Origin: a candidate division KSB1 bacterium
Lineage (GTDB): Bacteria; Zhuqueibacterota; Zhuqueibacteria; Zhuqueibacterales; Zhuqueibacteraceae
Assembly: GCA_034506175.1 (NCBI GenBank)
Contig: JAPDQB010000016.1
Coordinates: forward strand, 49,276 to 113,275
Length of the DNA stretch: 64,000 nt
Direction: 5' to 3'
Shown here piece by piece: positions 53,767 to 62,259 of this stretch (positions within the stretch are counted from its first letter, which is position 1; each line of letters opens with the position of its first letter). The notes below the pieces were generated by a model. It searched no databases and was not told the DNA's origin. It saw only the letters and a program-made list of their open reading frames with translations. A program made the position numbers and the translations under genes.

Positions 53767-54882
53767 CTATTGATGAAAAACTTCCAATTTATTCTCGAGG
53801 GTTTGGGTCGCTCGCCATTTTAGCTTCTCCTCCTCATAAATGATGACGGCATCAACCTCGGCCAGGGAATCGGCCAATGCGATCCCGCGTTCCGGCCCCA
53901 ATACAAAAAGCGTGGTTGACAGCGCGTCGGCAACAACCGCCTGGCGCGCGATTACCGTGGCACTCACCGCGCGCCTCGCCGGATAGCCCGTGTGCGGGTC
54001 AATAAGGTGATGATAACGTTTGCCATCCTTGAAAAAGAATCGCTCGTAATCACCACTGGTTGACACGGCGCCGGCATCGAGCTTGAATCGCCCCCAAAAA
54101 GCGCCGGTTTGATTTTGTGTGCTATCGAGATCGGTGGCGCGGGGGTGCTGAATCCAAATATACCGGCGTCCGGCGGTGAGTGGCGACGCAACGGTGCGCA
54201 AATCGCCGCCGGCGGTAATCATCGCATCGCGCAATCCGGCCTGCATGAGCTTGGCGAGGCCGCGATCGACCACATAGCCCTTGGCAACGCCGCCGAGATC
54301 GATGGCCATGTCTGGCCGCCGAAAATGAACGGAACGTTTTGGTGAGTTTTCCTCATTCGACACCACCAAATTTTTGGAATTGACCAACGGCAGGCGCGCG
54401 GCGATTTTTTCCGGCGCTGGCAGGCCGAGTGAATCGGTGCCGAAGCCCCACAATCGTAAAAGCGGGGCGATGGTCACATCAAATGCGCCGTTGGAAATTT
54501 GCGCCGCCCATTGCGCTATGCGAAGCACGCAATCCATGTCACTCGACACCGTCACGCTGACAGCAGCCGCGTTTTGGTTGATCGCCGCTACTTCGCTGTC
54601 GCGGCGATATGCCGACAGCAGCGAATCCAGGCGGCTCATTTCCGCAAAGGCGGCGGCCATGGCGCGGCGGATGGCCGGTTCATCGGCAGGCTTTGCCGCA
54701 TAAACGTGAATCGACACCATCGTGTCCATCAAGATGCGGCTTTCTTGCACGGTTTGAATTTCCGTTTGGCACCCCAAGTTTGCCGCGAGCAAGATCAGGA
54801 TTTTGACAAAGAACAAAAATTTCGGATGCCGGTTTGGCGTTTTTTCCTTTTTTCTCTCCGTAATGAACTTGCTTGACATCAT
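53767..54882 (-). CDS. apbE: FAD:protein FMN transferase (ApbE), lipoprotein
   Basis: 371 residues. N-terminal signal with lipobox ILLAANLGC, so probably a periplasmic lipoprotein. ApbE motifs: MDTMVSIHVYA, DVTIAPLLRLWGFG, DLGGVAKGYVVDRG, TAGGDLR and HHLIDPHTGYPARRAVSATV, with the metal-binding Asp/Thr near DALSTTLFVLG. It covalently attaches FMN to Thr residues in proteins such as NqrB/C or RnfG. No Nqr or Rnf genes lie in the window. Confidence 0.93.
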   Translation of the reverse strand: MMSSKFITERKKEKTPNRHPKFLFFVKILILLAANLGCQTEIQTVQESRILMDTMVSIHVYAAKPADEPAIRRAMAAAFAEMSRLDSLLSAYRRDSEVAAINQNAAAVSVTVSSDMDCVLRIAQWAAQISNGAFDVTIAPLLRLWGFGTDSLGLPAPEKIAARLPLVNSKNLVVSNEENSPKRSVHFRRPDMAIDLGGVAKGYVVDRGLAKLMQAGLRDAMITAGGDLRTVASPLTAGRRYIWIQHPRATDLDSTQNQTGAFWGRFKLDAGAVSTSGDYERFFFKDGKRYHHLIDPHTGYPARRAVSATVIARQAVVADALSTTLFVLGPERGIALADSLAEVDAVIIYEEEKLKWRATQTLENKLEVFHQ

Positions 54883-54891
54883 GTTGCTTGA

Positions 54892-55944
54892 TTAATGCTC
54901 GCGTGAGGTAATAAAGCGCACCAGATTAATCAACGCGTTTTTAAATGGTGAATCCTGATAGTCTGCAAGCAGGGCCACGGCTTCTTCGGCAAAGCGATTT
55001 GCCGTTTGCATCGCGTAAGTGACGCCGCCATGCCGCTCGATGAAATTGACGATGTCGCGATAGTCGCTTTTGCGCGAGCGCCAGCCTGAGTTTCTTTGCA
55101 CGAGGCGGATCATGGCTTTCGCTTCACGCCGGTCGGCTTGTTTCAAGGCGTGCAGCAGCGGCAGGGTGATTTTGTTCTCGCGAATGTCGTTGCCGATCGG
55201 CTTGCCGGTGTGGCTTTCCTCGCCGAGCAGATCGAGAATGTCGTCGCGAATTTGGAACGCGATGCCGACTTTTTCGCCAAACTCGCCGAACCGTTCAATT
55301 TCAGCGTCACTCTGCCCTCCAGCCAGGGCGCCGAGCTGGCAGGAGGCGGCGAGCAGCGCCGCGGTTTTGTCCGCTATCAGCCGAAAATAAATTTCCTCCT
55401 CCATCCAGTAATCGCGGCTGCGCTCGACTTGCAGCAATTCGCCCTGGCTCATGCGCTCGGCGGTTCGCGAGATAATGGCGAAGGTTTTCAGGTCGCCGAG
55501 GTGCAGCATCGCCAGCAGGGATTTCGAGAACAAATAATCGCCCATCAGAACGGAAATTTTATTCTTCCAGATCGAGTTGATGGTGGGAAATCCCCGCCGG
55601 CGGTATGAGTCGTCCACGACGTCATCGTGAACGAGTGTGGCGGTATGCAGCAATTCCAGAATCGCAGCGGCTTTTAATCGTTTGTCGTGGTTCTCATTTT
55701 GCAAAGAAGAAGCTCTTGCCTCGCCGGCGGCATAACCGTTTCCACTGATCGGCTGAGCTGCAATGGGCTGCAGCCGGCTCACGAGCAGCACCAGCACGGG
55801 GCGCAGCCGTTTGCCACGATGCGAAACGAGATAATGCACGACCTTGTCGATGAGAAAAATGTCGGATTTGAGAATGGCCTTGAATTCCCGTTCAAACGCC
55901 TCCAAATCTTCCTTTATGGGTTCAATGATATCTTTCAGCCGCAC
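54892..55944 (-). CDS. ispB: Polyprenyl diphosphate synthase (octaprenyl type)
   Basis: 350 residues. First aspartate-rich motif TLVHDDVVDDSYRRRG and second RDDILDLLGE; GKRLRPVLVLL binds substrate. Makes the side chain of respiratory quinones. Residues about 60-85 (PIAAQPISGNGYAAGEARAS onward) are an extra stretch of about 23 residues relative to E. coli IspB, between two conserved helices; the DNA there contains imperfect palindromes, so it may be a repeat insertion in a surface loop. Chain length is inferred. Confidence 0.9.
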   Translation of the reverse strand: MRLKDIIEPIKEDLEAFEREFKAILKSDIFLIDKVVHYLVSHRGKRLRPVLVLLVSRLQPIAAQPISGNGYAAGEARASSLQNENHDKRLKAAAILELLHTATLVHDDVVDDSYRRRGFPTINSIWKNKISVLMGDYLFSKSLLAMLHLGDLKTFAIISRTAERMSQGELLQVERSRDYWMEEEIYFRLIADKTAALLAASCQLGALAGGQSDAEIERFGEFGEKVGIAFQIRDDILDLLGEESHTGKPIGNDIRENKITLPLLHALKQADRREAKAMIRLVQRNSGWRSRKSDYRDIVNFIERHGGVTYAMQTANRFAEEAVALLADYQDSPFKNALINLVRFITSREH

Positions 55945-55988
55945 AGCCGCGTCAAGTTGAGTTTATGAACTTATACATACTTGTCCGA

Positions 55989-56324
55989 TCAAACAAACGT
56001 CGGAACTTCTTCCTTGCGCAGAACAAAAGCAAGATACGCCCATTCCAACACTTCTTGCAAGGTAAGATCAGTCTCATCCGTGCCTTTGATGGAAAACTTC
56101 ATCGGCAAATCAGGAACAATCGCATGGTTATAGATTTTGGGAATGATCAGCGAAAAGTCCAAAATCTCAAAACCGGCAATGGTTTTGGGGTCATCCCAAT
56201 CATACCGAATGAGAAAGTCCTCTTCACTGCCGCCAGTTTTAGCTGGGCGTTTGGGCAGGATATGAATAGAAAGAATATCCTTCTGGCGAAAATAAGAAAC
56301 TTCTATTTCTTTGGATTTTTCCAT
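55989..56324 (-). CDS. Hypothetical protein, DUF2283-like, second gene of a pair
   Basis: 111 residues. VSYFRQKDILSIHILPKRP, FLIRYDWDDPKTIAGFEILD and the segment DFSLIIPKI resemble the small DUF2283 fold (beta strands with the pattern Y....D.L.I). The C-terminus adds EVLEWAYLAFVLRKEE. It overlaps the upstream gene by 22 bases; GGAAGAAATATGG gives its ribosome binding site within that gene. Probably the partner in a toxin-antitoxin-like pair. Confidence 0.55.
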   Translation of the reverse strand: MEKSKEIEVSYFRQKDILSIHILPKRPAKTGGSEEDFLIRYDWDDPKTIAGFEILDFSLIIPKIYNHAIVPDLPMKFSIKGTDETDLTLQEVLEWAYLAFVLRKEEVPTFV

Positions 56325-56533
56325 ATTTCTTCAGGGTTTTTAAGTGTTTCTTCAATCCAAACGACACGCTCCTGCATTTCAGGGTGATCTAAAATGATGT
56401 GAGCGTAATCGCCAAGATCAACGTCAATTCGCTTGTTTCTCACATCCAGTACGAACGGCAATAATTTTTGTCGAAAGATCTCGAGGGCATCTTTGGGATC
56501 ATTTAGCATCACAATTGACTTTGGCTTGTCCAT
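56303..56533 (-). CDS. Hypothetical small protein, nuclease-like motif, first gene of a pair
   Basis: 76 residues. YAHIILDHPEMQERVVWIEE followed by TLKNPEEIWKNPKK resembles the helical H-I-x-x-x-H-P-E motif with ETL.NPDEI that occurs in BECR-fold phage nucleases (PBECR). The family is usually longer, and here the protein stops right after that motif where the next gene begins. It has a strong promoter of its own (56590-56618). Function not established. Confidence 0.5.
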   Translation of the reverse strand: MDKPKSIVMLNDPKDALEIFRQKLLPFVLDVRNKRIDVDLGDYAHIILDHPEMQERVVWIEETLKNPEEIWKNPKK

Positions 56534-56589
56534 TTTTCCTCACCCTCGACTTACCCGTTGTCTTATTATCGAAAAAACATATCACAAAT

Positions 56590-56618
56590 AATGTACGCAT
56601 TCACCAAGAGTTTGTCAA
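56590..56618 (-). promoter_or_regulatory. Promoter of the 56533-55989 gene pair
   Basis: Minus strand: -35 TTGACA (56618-56613), 17 bases, -10 TACATT (56595-56590), the best match to the sigma70 consensus in the window. The start point would be about 50 bases before the ATG at 56533. Confidence 0.68.
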
Positions 56619-56700
56619 TGATAAAAGTTTTTGCAAACTATAAATCCCTCCACAGGTTACTTCTTCCCCTCTGAATCACAGCGCCCTGGGTACCGAATAA

Positions 56701-57420
56701 TTACAAGTGAACACGCTTGATAAACCGGCGGGCGTCTTCGAGCATGTTGGTGTTGTTGAACATCGCCCAGGTCGGCGCGGCCTGGCACCAATCGGCCAAT
56801 CGGCGCAAATCAGCATCGGTAAATTGATGACGATAGCCGCCGATGCCGTGCAGACGAAAGTATTGCACGATTGGCGTGAAAGACGGATGTCGTTGGAAAG
56901 GATCAACGCCGTCAATGAGATCGAGCTCTTCGCACAGGGAGTGAATTTGTTTTGCCTGCCATTCTCCTCGCGGTTCCCAAACGAGCTGAAATTTGTCGCG
57001 CTGAAGCTGCGTGAAAAACCGGCGAAGATTGGATTGATTTTCTGCAGAGGGCGCAAAGCTTGCCGGGCATTGAAAAACGATGAAACGCGCTTGCAACGCT
57101 TCGGCGATTTGTCGCGTCGTTTCCCAGGCTTGCCAAACTTCGTCCGTCGGTTGAAAAGAACCGGCGCGCTTTTTTGCCTTCTCCGAAAGCGGCTGACGCA
57201 GGCGCCGATAAGTCGGACTCGTCGCCGGATGGGTGATGAGCTGCCACGCTTTCAAGGCAAATTCAAAATGCGGCGGCGCTTTTTCACGCCAGCGCCGGGC
57301 GGTTTCCACGCCGGGCGGCTGATAAAAAGTTTGTTGAATTTCGATGGCGGCGAACTCGGCAAAATACTTGTCTTGAGATTCGGCAAAGCCGCAGCAGCCA
57401 ATGGCGATCGGAGGTTTCAT
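56701..57420 (-). CDS. DUF72 (YecE-like) family protein
   Basis: 239 residues, TIM-barrel-like. IGCCGFAESQDKYFAEFAAI, QQTFYQPPGVETARRWREK, FEFALKAWQLITHPATSPTY and FRLHGIGGYRHQF are family signatures. The role of DUF72 is not known. The ATG at 57420 is preferred (MKPPIAIG); 57429 is 3 codons longer. Confidence 0.88.
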   Translation of the reverse strand: MKPPIAIGCCGFAESQDKYFAEFAAIEIQQTFYQPPGVETARRWREKAPPHFEFALKAWQLITHPATSPTYRRLRQPLSEKAKKRAGSFQPTDEVWQAWETTRQIAEALQARFIVFQCPASFAPSAENQSNLRRFFTQLQRDKFQLVWEPRGEWQAKQIHSLCEELDLIDGVDPFQRHPSFTPIVQYFRLHGIGGYRHQFTDADLRRLADWCQAAPTWAMFNNTNMLEDARRFIKRVHL

Positions 57421-57580
57421 TGAACGCATTGAATTTGAAATGCCATGAAAAAGATAAACATTTTTCTTGTGAAAGCAATGAAAATCAACCTTTTTTGCCC
57501 TTACAAGATAGCCGGGCGCTGTGGCAAGAACGCAACACCGTGTGTTTTTCTCACATCTTTTAAGATCAGACAGATTAGCG

Positions 57581-57609
57581 TTGTTATTTGAATTTTAGCG
57601 GTTTATCTT
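57581..57609 (+). promoter_or_regulatory. Possible promoter of the outer membrane protein gene
   Basis: -35 TTGTTA (57581-57586), 17 bases, -10 TATCTT (57604-57609); leader of about 80 bases to 57696. Weak match. The rest of the 57430-57695 gap shows nothing else. Confidence 0.4.
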
Positions 57610-57695
57610 TAACAAGAGATTTGGTATGGCGTTTGTAGAAATGCGGGTGAAATGAAATTCGAATCCGATTCAATTTTATTTACGGAGAAATCAAG

Positions 57696-58286
57696 ATGAA
57701 AAATGGCAAGAAGTTTTTGACGATGGCGACGCTGATCGCAATCGGCATGGGCGCGGCTGGGCCGGCGAAGGCGGATGATAAAAATTCCAACATCGGCTTA
57801 AAACTCAATCTCGGCTTGGGCGTGCAAGATGTGCCGCAGGCGCAAAATTTGGAAAAGGGCGATGCGGCGGCGTTGAGTCTCGGCTACGGTGTTTCGCAGC
57901 GCGTGACGTTGTGGCTGGGCGTCGATCTGAGCAAACACCAGCACGAGCAGATCGCGGATTTGGAAAGCCATCTCGCCGGTTTGGAGTTTGGCCTGCAATA
58001 TAAATTTATGCCGCACGAACGATTTCGTCCGTATGGCAAATTCGGCGTCGGCGCGTTTGCGCTCATAACGGAGGCGACCGATACGGTGTTGAGCGGAGCC
58101 GGATTCACGTGGGGACTCGGCGCGGAGTATCGCCTCGCGCGGTTTCTTTCGGTCGGCGCGGAAGTTTTTTGGAAGAATTTTGATTACACCCGACGTCGCA
58201 TCGGCGAGGACAATGATTTTGAGAAGCTGCCGGATCCCATTGCAGGAAATGCCAGGGGGATTCTGATTAATTTTACCCTGCACTGA
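57696..58286 (+). CDS. Outer membrane beta-barrel protein
   Basis: 196 residues. Signal peptide (MKNGKKFLTMATLIAIGMGA, then AGPAKA). Alternating strands such as VTLWLGVDL, LAGLEFGLQYKFMP, GVGAFALITEA and LSVGAEVFWKNFDY, ending ARGILINFTLH with the aromatic/hydrophobic last strand of an outer membrane barrel. OmpA/OprF-like 8-strand barrel size. GGAGAAATCAAG precedes the ATG. It has its own terminator. Confidence 0.82.
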   Translation: MKNGKKFLTMATLIAIGMGAAGPAKADDKNSNIGLKLNLGLGVQDVPQAQNLEKGDAAALSLGYGVSQRVTLWLGVDLSKHQHEQIADLESHLAGLEFGLQYKFMPHERFRPYGKFGVGAFALITEATDTVLSGAGFTWGLGAEYRLARFLSVGAEVFWKNFDYTRRRIGEDNDFEKLPDPIAGNARGILINFTLH

Positions 58287-58296
58287 CGAAAACGTA

Positions 58297-58333
58297 AAGC
58301 CCAACGGCGAGGAAAGCGGTTGGGCTTTTTTGT
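58297..58333. terminator. Bidirectional intrinsic terminator
   Basis: AAGCCCAAC (58297-58305) pairs with GTTGGGCTT (58319-58327), followed by TTTTTGTTTTT on the plus strand. On the minus strand the stem is followed by TTTACGTTTTC, a weaker tail. It ends the outer membrane protein transcript; the usp gene ends just beyond it. Confidence 0.85.
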
Positions 58334-58340
58334 TTTTGGA

Positions 58341-58817
58341 TTAAGGGATTTTGAAGTCACGTTGCTTCTCCCGCACCACCAAAACCGAGCACGGGGCCTT
58401 TTGCACGACGCGGTCGGTGGTGCTGCCGAGCAGGATTTCGGCGAGGCGGTTGTGACCATGGCTCGACATGACAATCAAATCCGCCCCGGTCTCTGCAGCG
58501 GCGCGGATGATCTCCATGAACGGCTTGCCGTCACGCACCATGAATTGCACGCGCAGTTTTTTCTGCACGGCCGGGCCAATGAGCTTTTTGAGTTTTCTCA
58601 GCGCCACATCGATTTGTTTTTGGTTGCCGGCTTTAACTTTGTCCACGCTCACCCGCAGCATCATCATTTCTTCTTCAGTCAAAGGCAAGTCATCAAGCGC
58701 CGTCATCAGAATCAGCTTGGCGCGATTGGCTTTCGCCAGATTCACCGCAAACTCTACGGCGCGGTTGCCGACTGCCGAGAAATCCGTGGGCACCAGAATT
58801 TTGCTCAATTTTGCCAT
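58341..58817 (-). CDS. Universal stress protein, ATP-binding type
   Basis: 158 residues, single UspA domain. KILVPTDFSAVGNRAVEFAV at the start and the ATP-binding pattern MSSHGHNRLAEILLGSTTDR-VVQ (G-x2-G-x9-G-S/T) near the end. A cytoplasmic stress and dormancy factor. It lies 27 bases after trmI in the same direction. Confidence 0.93.
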   Translation of the reverse strand: MAKLSKILVPTDFSAVGNRAVEFAVNLAKANRAKLILMTALDDLPLTEEEMMMLRVSVDKVKAGNQKQIDVALRKLKKLIGPAVQKKLRVQFMVRDGKPFMEIIRAAAETGADLIVMSSHGHNRLAEILLGSTTDRVVQKAPCSVLVVREKQRDFKIP

Positions 58818-58844
58818 AATCTATTTTGCCTTCGAAAATGTACC

Positions 58845-59690
58845 TTATAAATCGTCCCCCGTTGTTTCGTCTTCTGTCGTTATCTCCTCCGCTGGCATCG
58901 CTGCCGGCTCGACTTTGCGCGCAAAGGTGAGAAAACCGGTGTGCCCGATCATGCGCAGCTCCGGCCGCACCGACATGTTCTCGATATTCCAGCGCCGCAG
59001 CAGCGTTTCCAGCGTGAGCAGCTCGACGAAACACCGCGCCTGCCGCAGCGCTTCACAAAAAGATCTCACTTGCAAGACGGTGGGAGAATAGCTGCAAATG
59101 ATGGCACCGGCGCGCAGGTTCGGCGCAGCGAGCGGAACGACACGCCACGGCTCGGGAAGATCCAAGATGAGACGGTCAACTTCGCTGTCAACAAAACTTT
59201 CGTAAATGTCGACTTCGCGCACGATGTGGTTGGACATCTCGCCGCAAAAATTGCGCAAGTTTTTTCGCGCGTTGCTGATAAAATCCTGCCGAATATCGTA
59301 ACTAATCACTTGCCCGCTTGGCCCCACAGCCCGTAATAATGCGGTTGCCAAAGCGCCGGAGCCGTGTCCGGCCTCCACGACTTTCGCGCCGGGATAAATG
59401 TCGGCGTATTGCAAAATCACGCCGAGGTCTTTGGGATAAATCACTGTCGCCCCGCGCGGCATGTTGACGATGTGATCGTTGAGCGTCGGACGAAATACCC
59501 AGAACGGAATGTCGCGCTGCGAGCGCAGCAAAAATCCTTCAGTGCGGCCGATGACGCTGTCATGCGGAAGAAGGCTGCCGCGAATATCGGTTTTTTTCCC
59601 GGCTTGCAGAACGTCGTAATAAACGCGCTGCTTGCGGTCCAAAAAAATAACCGGGTCGCCTTCTTGAAAAGGAAGCTTGGGGTCTTTCAT
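58845..59690 (-). CDS. trmI: tRNA (adenine-58-N1)-methyltransferase TrmI
   Basis: 281 residues. VEAGHGSGALATALLRAVGP is the AdoMet site; LILDLPEPWRVVPLA carries the catalytic Asp/Pro motif, and MPRGATVIYPKDLGVIL and CSYSPTVLQV are typical. It methylates A58 in the T loop. The start at 59690 overlaps the stop of the upstream gene (TAATG), so the two are coupled. The acidic tail is unconserved. Confidence 0.93.
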   Translation of the reverse strand: MKDPKLPFQEGDPVIFLDRKQRVYYDVLQAGKKTDIRGSLLPHDSVIGRTEGFLLRSQRDIPFWVFRPTLNDHIVNMPRGATVIYPKDLGVILQYADIYPGAKVVEAGHGSGALATALLRAVGPSGQVISYDIRQDFISNARKNLRNFCGEMSNHIVREVDIYESFVDSEVDRLILDLPEPWRVVPLAAPNLRAGAIICSYSPTVLQVRSFCEALRQARCFVELLTLETLLRRWNIENMSVRPELRMIGHTGFLTFARKVEPAAMPAEEITTEDETTGDDL

Positions 59691-59932
59691 TATGCTTTCG
59701 CGGCATTCCGTTTGGCTGTTGGCTTTGCCTTCTGCAGCGCATTCACAACCGTATTCAGCGATATGCGCGCGATTTTGCCATTCACCCCGTCGAAATGAGC
59801 TTCGAGTGCGGTCATAATGCTTTCTTGCAAGGCCTGAGCTTGAACTTCTTTTTGAACTTCTTGCCGAATGCGTTGCAATTTTTTCTCAATAAGATCGTCG
59901 AAAATCGGAACGTATTCCCAAAATTCGTCCAT
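59690..59932 (-). CDS. Small protein coupled to trmI, C-terminal part of an Rpn-like gene
   Basis: 80 residues from the ATG at 59932 (AAGGAG 5 bases upstream): MDEFWEYVPIFDDLIEKKLQ, then a helix EVQKEVQAQALQESIMTALE and a basic end. In related Rpn-type proteins such residues form the C-terminal helical tail of a single polypeptide. Here it lies in another frame from the N-terminal part (59886-60587) and overlaps it by 47 bases. The ribosome binding site suggests independent initiation, but a frameshift of an ancestral single gene is as likely. Confidence 0.55.
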   Translation of the reverse strand: MDEFWEYVPIFDDLIEKKLQRIRQEVQKEVQAQALQESIMTALEAHFDGVNGKIARISLNTVVNALQKAKPTAKRNAAKA

Positions 59933-60587
59933 TATTCTCCTTAAAAAATGATCTGAGGAAATGTTGTGAAAAATGCCTCTGGGCAAAGGCCAGAGTATAA
60001 TAATACAATTCAGCCCGCCGCACCGGATCCTCTTCCAAACGAATCAGTTCGCGCTGGCGATGAAGATGCGTGATGTCGGGTTTCTCGACGAGCTCGAGCA
60101 ACAACGGCACCCATGCGGTCAACCGTTTATCGCCTGCAAGGATCGCATCATGCAACTCCCATAACCTGACCACTCGGAAGGCAAATTGATTCGTCGGCAC
60201 GCCAAACGGCATCGCTTGATACAGCCCCAAATCCCCCGCCCTTTTCGATGGCGGCCTGACCAGGTAGAGTATTGTTGTCACATCAAGCCGATATTTCAGC
60301 GTCAGCGCACCGGCGTATCCAAAAATTTTCCGTAACTCTTGCCGATTATATTTCGTCTTGAACTCCAGATGAAGAATTTGCCTCCCGCGCTTGGTGCGAA
60401 CGAGCATCACCGTATCCACCTGGCGTGAGCGCAAAATGAGTTCCTTGTCAAGTTGAGCCGATAAAATCTTGAATCGCACTTCCATAAAAGCCAGTCCAGG
60501 CAATTCTTCCGCATGGTGCTCGGCCATGTCTTTGAGAAACTTGTCATAGAGCTGATGAACCTGTTGCGTCTGTTGCGCCATGCGCAC
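59886..60587 (-). CDS. Rpn/PDDEXK-like nuclease-family protein, N-terminal part
   Basis: 233 residues. DTVMLVRTKRGRQILHLEFK with D-x(n)-E-x-K is the PDDEXK core seen in Rpn family (recombination-promoting nuclease) and related transposase-like proteins; RQELRKIFGYAGALTLKY and RAELYYYTLAFAQRHFS are further family landmarks. After FSQHFLRSFFKENNG the sequence reads NGRILGIRSDFRRSY, unlike relatives, just past a run of six T that precedes the frame change. Probably accessory and horizontally acquired. Confidence 0.62.
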   Translation of the reverse strand: MRMAQQTQQVHQLYDKFLKDMAEHHAEELPGLAFMEVRFKILSAQLDKELILRSRQVDTVMLVRTKRGRQILHLEFKTKYNRQELRKIFGYAGALTLKYRLDVTTILYLVRPPSKRAGDLGLYQAMPFGVPTNQFAFRVVRLWELHDAILAGDKRLTAWVPLLLELVEKPDITHLHRQRELIRLEEDPVRRAELYYYTLAFAQRHFSQHFLRSFFKENNGRILGIRSDFRRSY

Positions 60588-60699
60588 TCCCTTCGCAATC
60601 TACGATTTCTCCTCTTGAGAAGCAAGACCGAAATGCAAAGTCCCGGGATCGCCTCCGTCAATTCAATGGTTTCATTGCACCGGTAAGTCGAAGTAAAAA

Positions 60700-61965
60700 T
60701 CAAATGCCTGACATTCTAATCTGCTTTTGCTCGGTCTTCTGCAGCGTCTGTTCGATCAGCGGCTGCAAATCGAGCCTGGCTTCGAGTTCCTGCACCACCG
60801 GCAATTTTGCCCGCGTCGCCGGATGCGGCGGCACAAAAAGCGAGCAGCAATCTTCGAACGGCTCGGTGGAAATATCGAACGTGCCGAGTCGCCGCGCCAG
60901 CGCGATAATTTCCTGCTTGTCATCGCCGGCGAGCGGACGCAACACCGCCAGCGTTGCGGCTTGATTGATGACGTTCATATTGAAGAGAGTTTGGCTGGCG
61001 ACTTGCGCGACGTTTTCACCGGTGACGAGCGCGTGGGCGCGATGCCGCGCCGCGATCATTTCGGCGATTCGAATCATCGCGCGGCGATAGAGGATGACGC
61101 GATAGGACGGTGGCGCGTGCGCGACGATATGCTGTTGAATCTCGGCAAAAGGCACAAGATATAATTGGGAACGGAATTGATACGCATTGAGCCGTTCGAC
61201 CAGCCGCTCGACGTTGCGCTGCGAGGCGGCGCTGGTGAACGGGGCGCTGTGAAAATGCACGAAAACGAGCTTGACGCCGCGTTTCATCATTTTATAGGCC
61301 GCCACCGGCGAATCGATGCCGCCGGAGATCAAGCACACCGCGCGCTCGCTGGTGCCGACCGGCAAGCCGCCGGGGCCTTCGAGGCGGTCGGTGTACATCA
61401 AGGCGTAGTTGTCAACGATTTCGAGGCGCAGCGTCAGCTCCGGCTGCGTCAGATCGACCCGCGCCGGAAAATGATTGCGAACATGCTCACCGACTTCGGT
61501 GTTGATTTGCGGCGAAGTCAAAGGAAAATGTTTTTGGCTGCGCTTGGTTTCAACTTTGAAGCTGGCAAAATTTTTTCCGGCCAGCAAGTACAGCGCCGCG
61601 GTTTTGATTTCCGCCAAATCCTGCTGCAATTTCATCGCCGGCGCAAAATAGGCGATGCCGAAAGTTTTTTCCAGCGCCGCGGCAATTTTCTCCCAATCCG
61701 CATCCGGCGCCAAACGAGCCAGCAGACGTCCGGAAAGGCGCAGCACCTCTTTGACACCGAGTTTGTTCGTGGCGCGCAAAATATTGCGCCGCAATTGCTG
61801 CTCGAAAAAACGCCGGTTGCCGAGCTTGAGGGCGATCTCGTGATAGTGAATGACGACGCCATTGACAGCGGATTTCGATCCGGCTGCTTGGAGGCGGCGC
61901 AACGAATTGAGCGTTCCGGCAGAAACTGAATCTGCCGCCGTAAAATTTTGCAGCACGAAATTCAA
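60700..61965 (-). CDS. thiI: tRNA 4-thiouridine synthase ThiI
   Basis: 421 residues. NFLD/THUMP domain (ALEKTFGIAYFAPAMKL; LTLRLEIVDNYALMYTDRL), then PP-loop SGGIDSPVAAYKMMKRG that adenylates U8 of tRNA, and GENVAQVASQTLFNM, FEDCCSLFVPPHP with the catalytic-region cysteines. It lacks the rhodanese domain of E. coli ThiI, so another protein must supply the persulfide. The first 34 residues before VIHYHEIALKLGNR are unusual, and the true start may be an internal GTG. Confidence 0.93.
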   Translation of the reverse strand: MNFVLQNFTAADSVSAGTLNSLRRLQAAGSKSAVNGVVIHYHEIALKLGNRRFFEQQLRRNILRATNKLGVKEVLRLSGRLLARLAPDADWEKIAAALEKTFGIAYFAPAMKLQQDLAEIKTAALYLLAGKNFASFKVETKRSQKHFPLTSPQINTEVGEHVRNHFPARVDLTQPELTLRLEIVDNYALMYTDRLEGPGGLPVGTSERAVCLISGGIDSPVAAYKMMKRGVKLVFVHFHSAPFTSAASQRNVERLVERLNAYQFRSQLYLVPFAEIQQHIVAHAPPSYRVILYRRAMIRIAEMIAARHRAHALVTGENVAQVASQTLFNMNVINQAATLAVLRPLAGDDKQEIIALARRLGTFDISTEPFEDCCSLFVPPHPATRAKLPVVQELEARLDLQPLIEQTLQKTEQKQIRMSGI

Positions 61966-62002
61966 GCCAATAAAATTTTTGAAGCGCGGTGAATTGTTTT
62001 AT

Positions 62003-62031
62003 AACATAGGAAAAAAGCGAGGGAATTGCAA
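62003..62031 (-). promoter_or_regulatory. Promoter of thiI
   Basis: Minus strand: -35 TTGCAA (62031-62026), 17 bases, -10 TATGTT (62008-62003). About 30 bases to the start at 61965. The 294-base gap to 62260 otherwise holds only the AGGAG ribosome binding site of the next gene. Confidence 0.55.
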
Positions 62032-62259
62032 GGGAAAGCTGTGAAGACCAGCGGGGTTTTCGTTTTACCTCCTCTCCAAAAAAATTTTATCGTCTGTTCA
62101 TGCGCACTAGCGGCCATTGCCGGTAAATAACATATAGTTGTTTCACCTCGAACACCTCACAATAGCACTTACCTACTATTCCTATTATACAATCGGCGCC
62201 AGCAGAGGACGGTGGCGCGTCCTTGATCCTTTGCGAATGACTGCTGAGAGGAGAGTACG

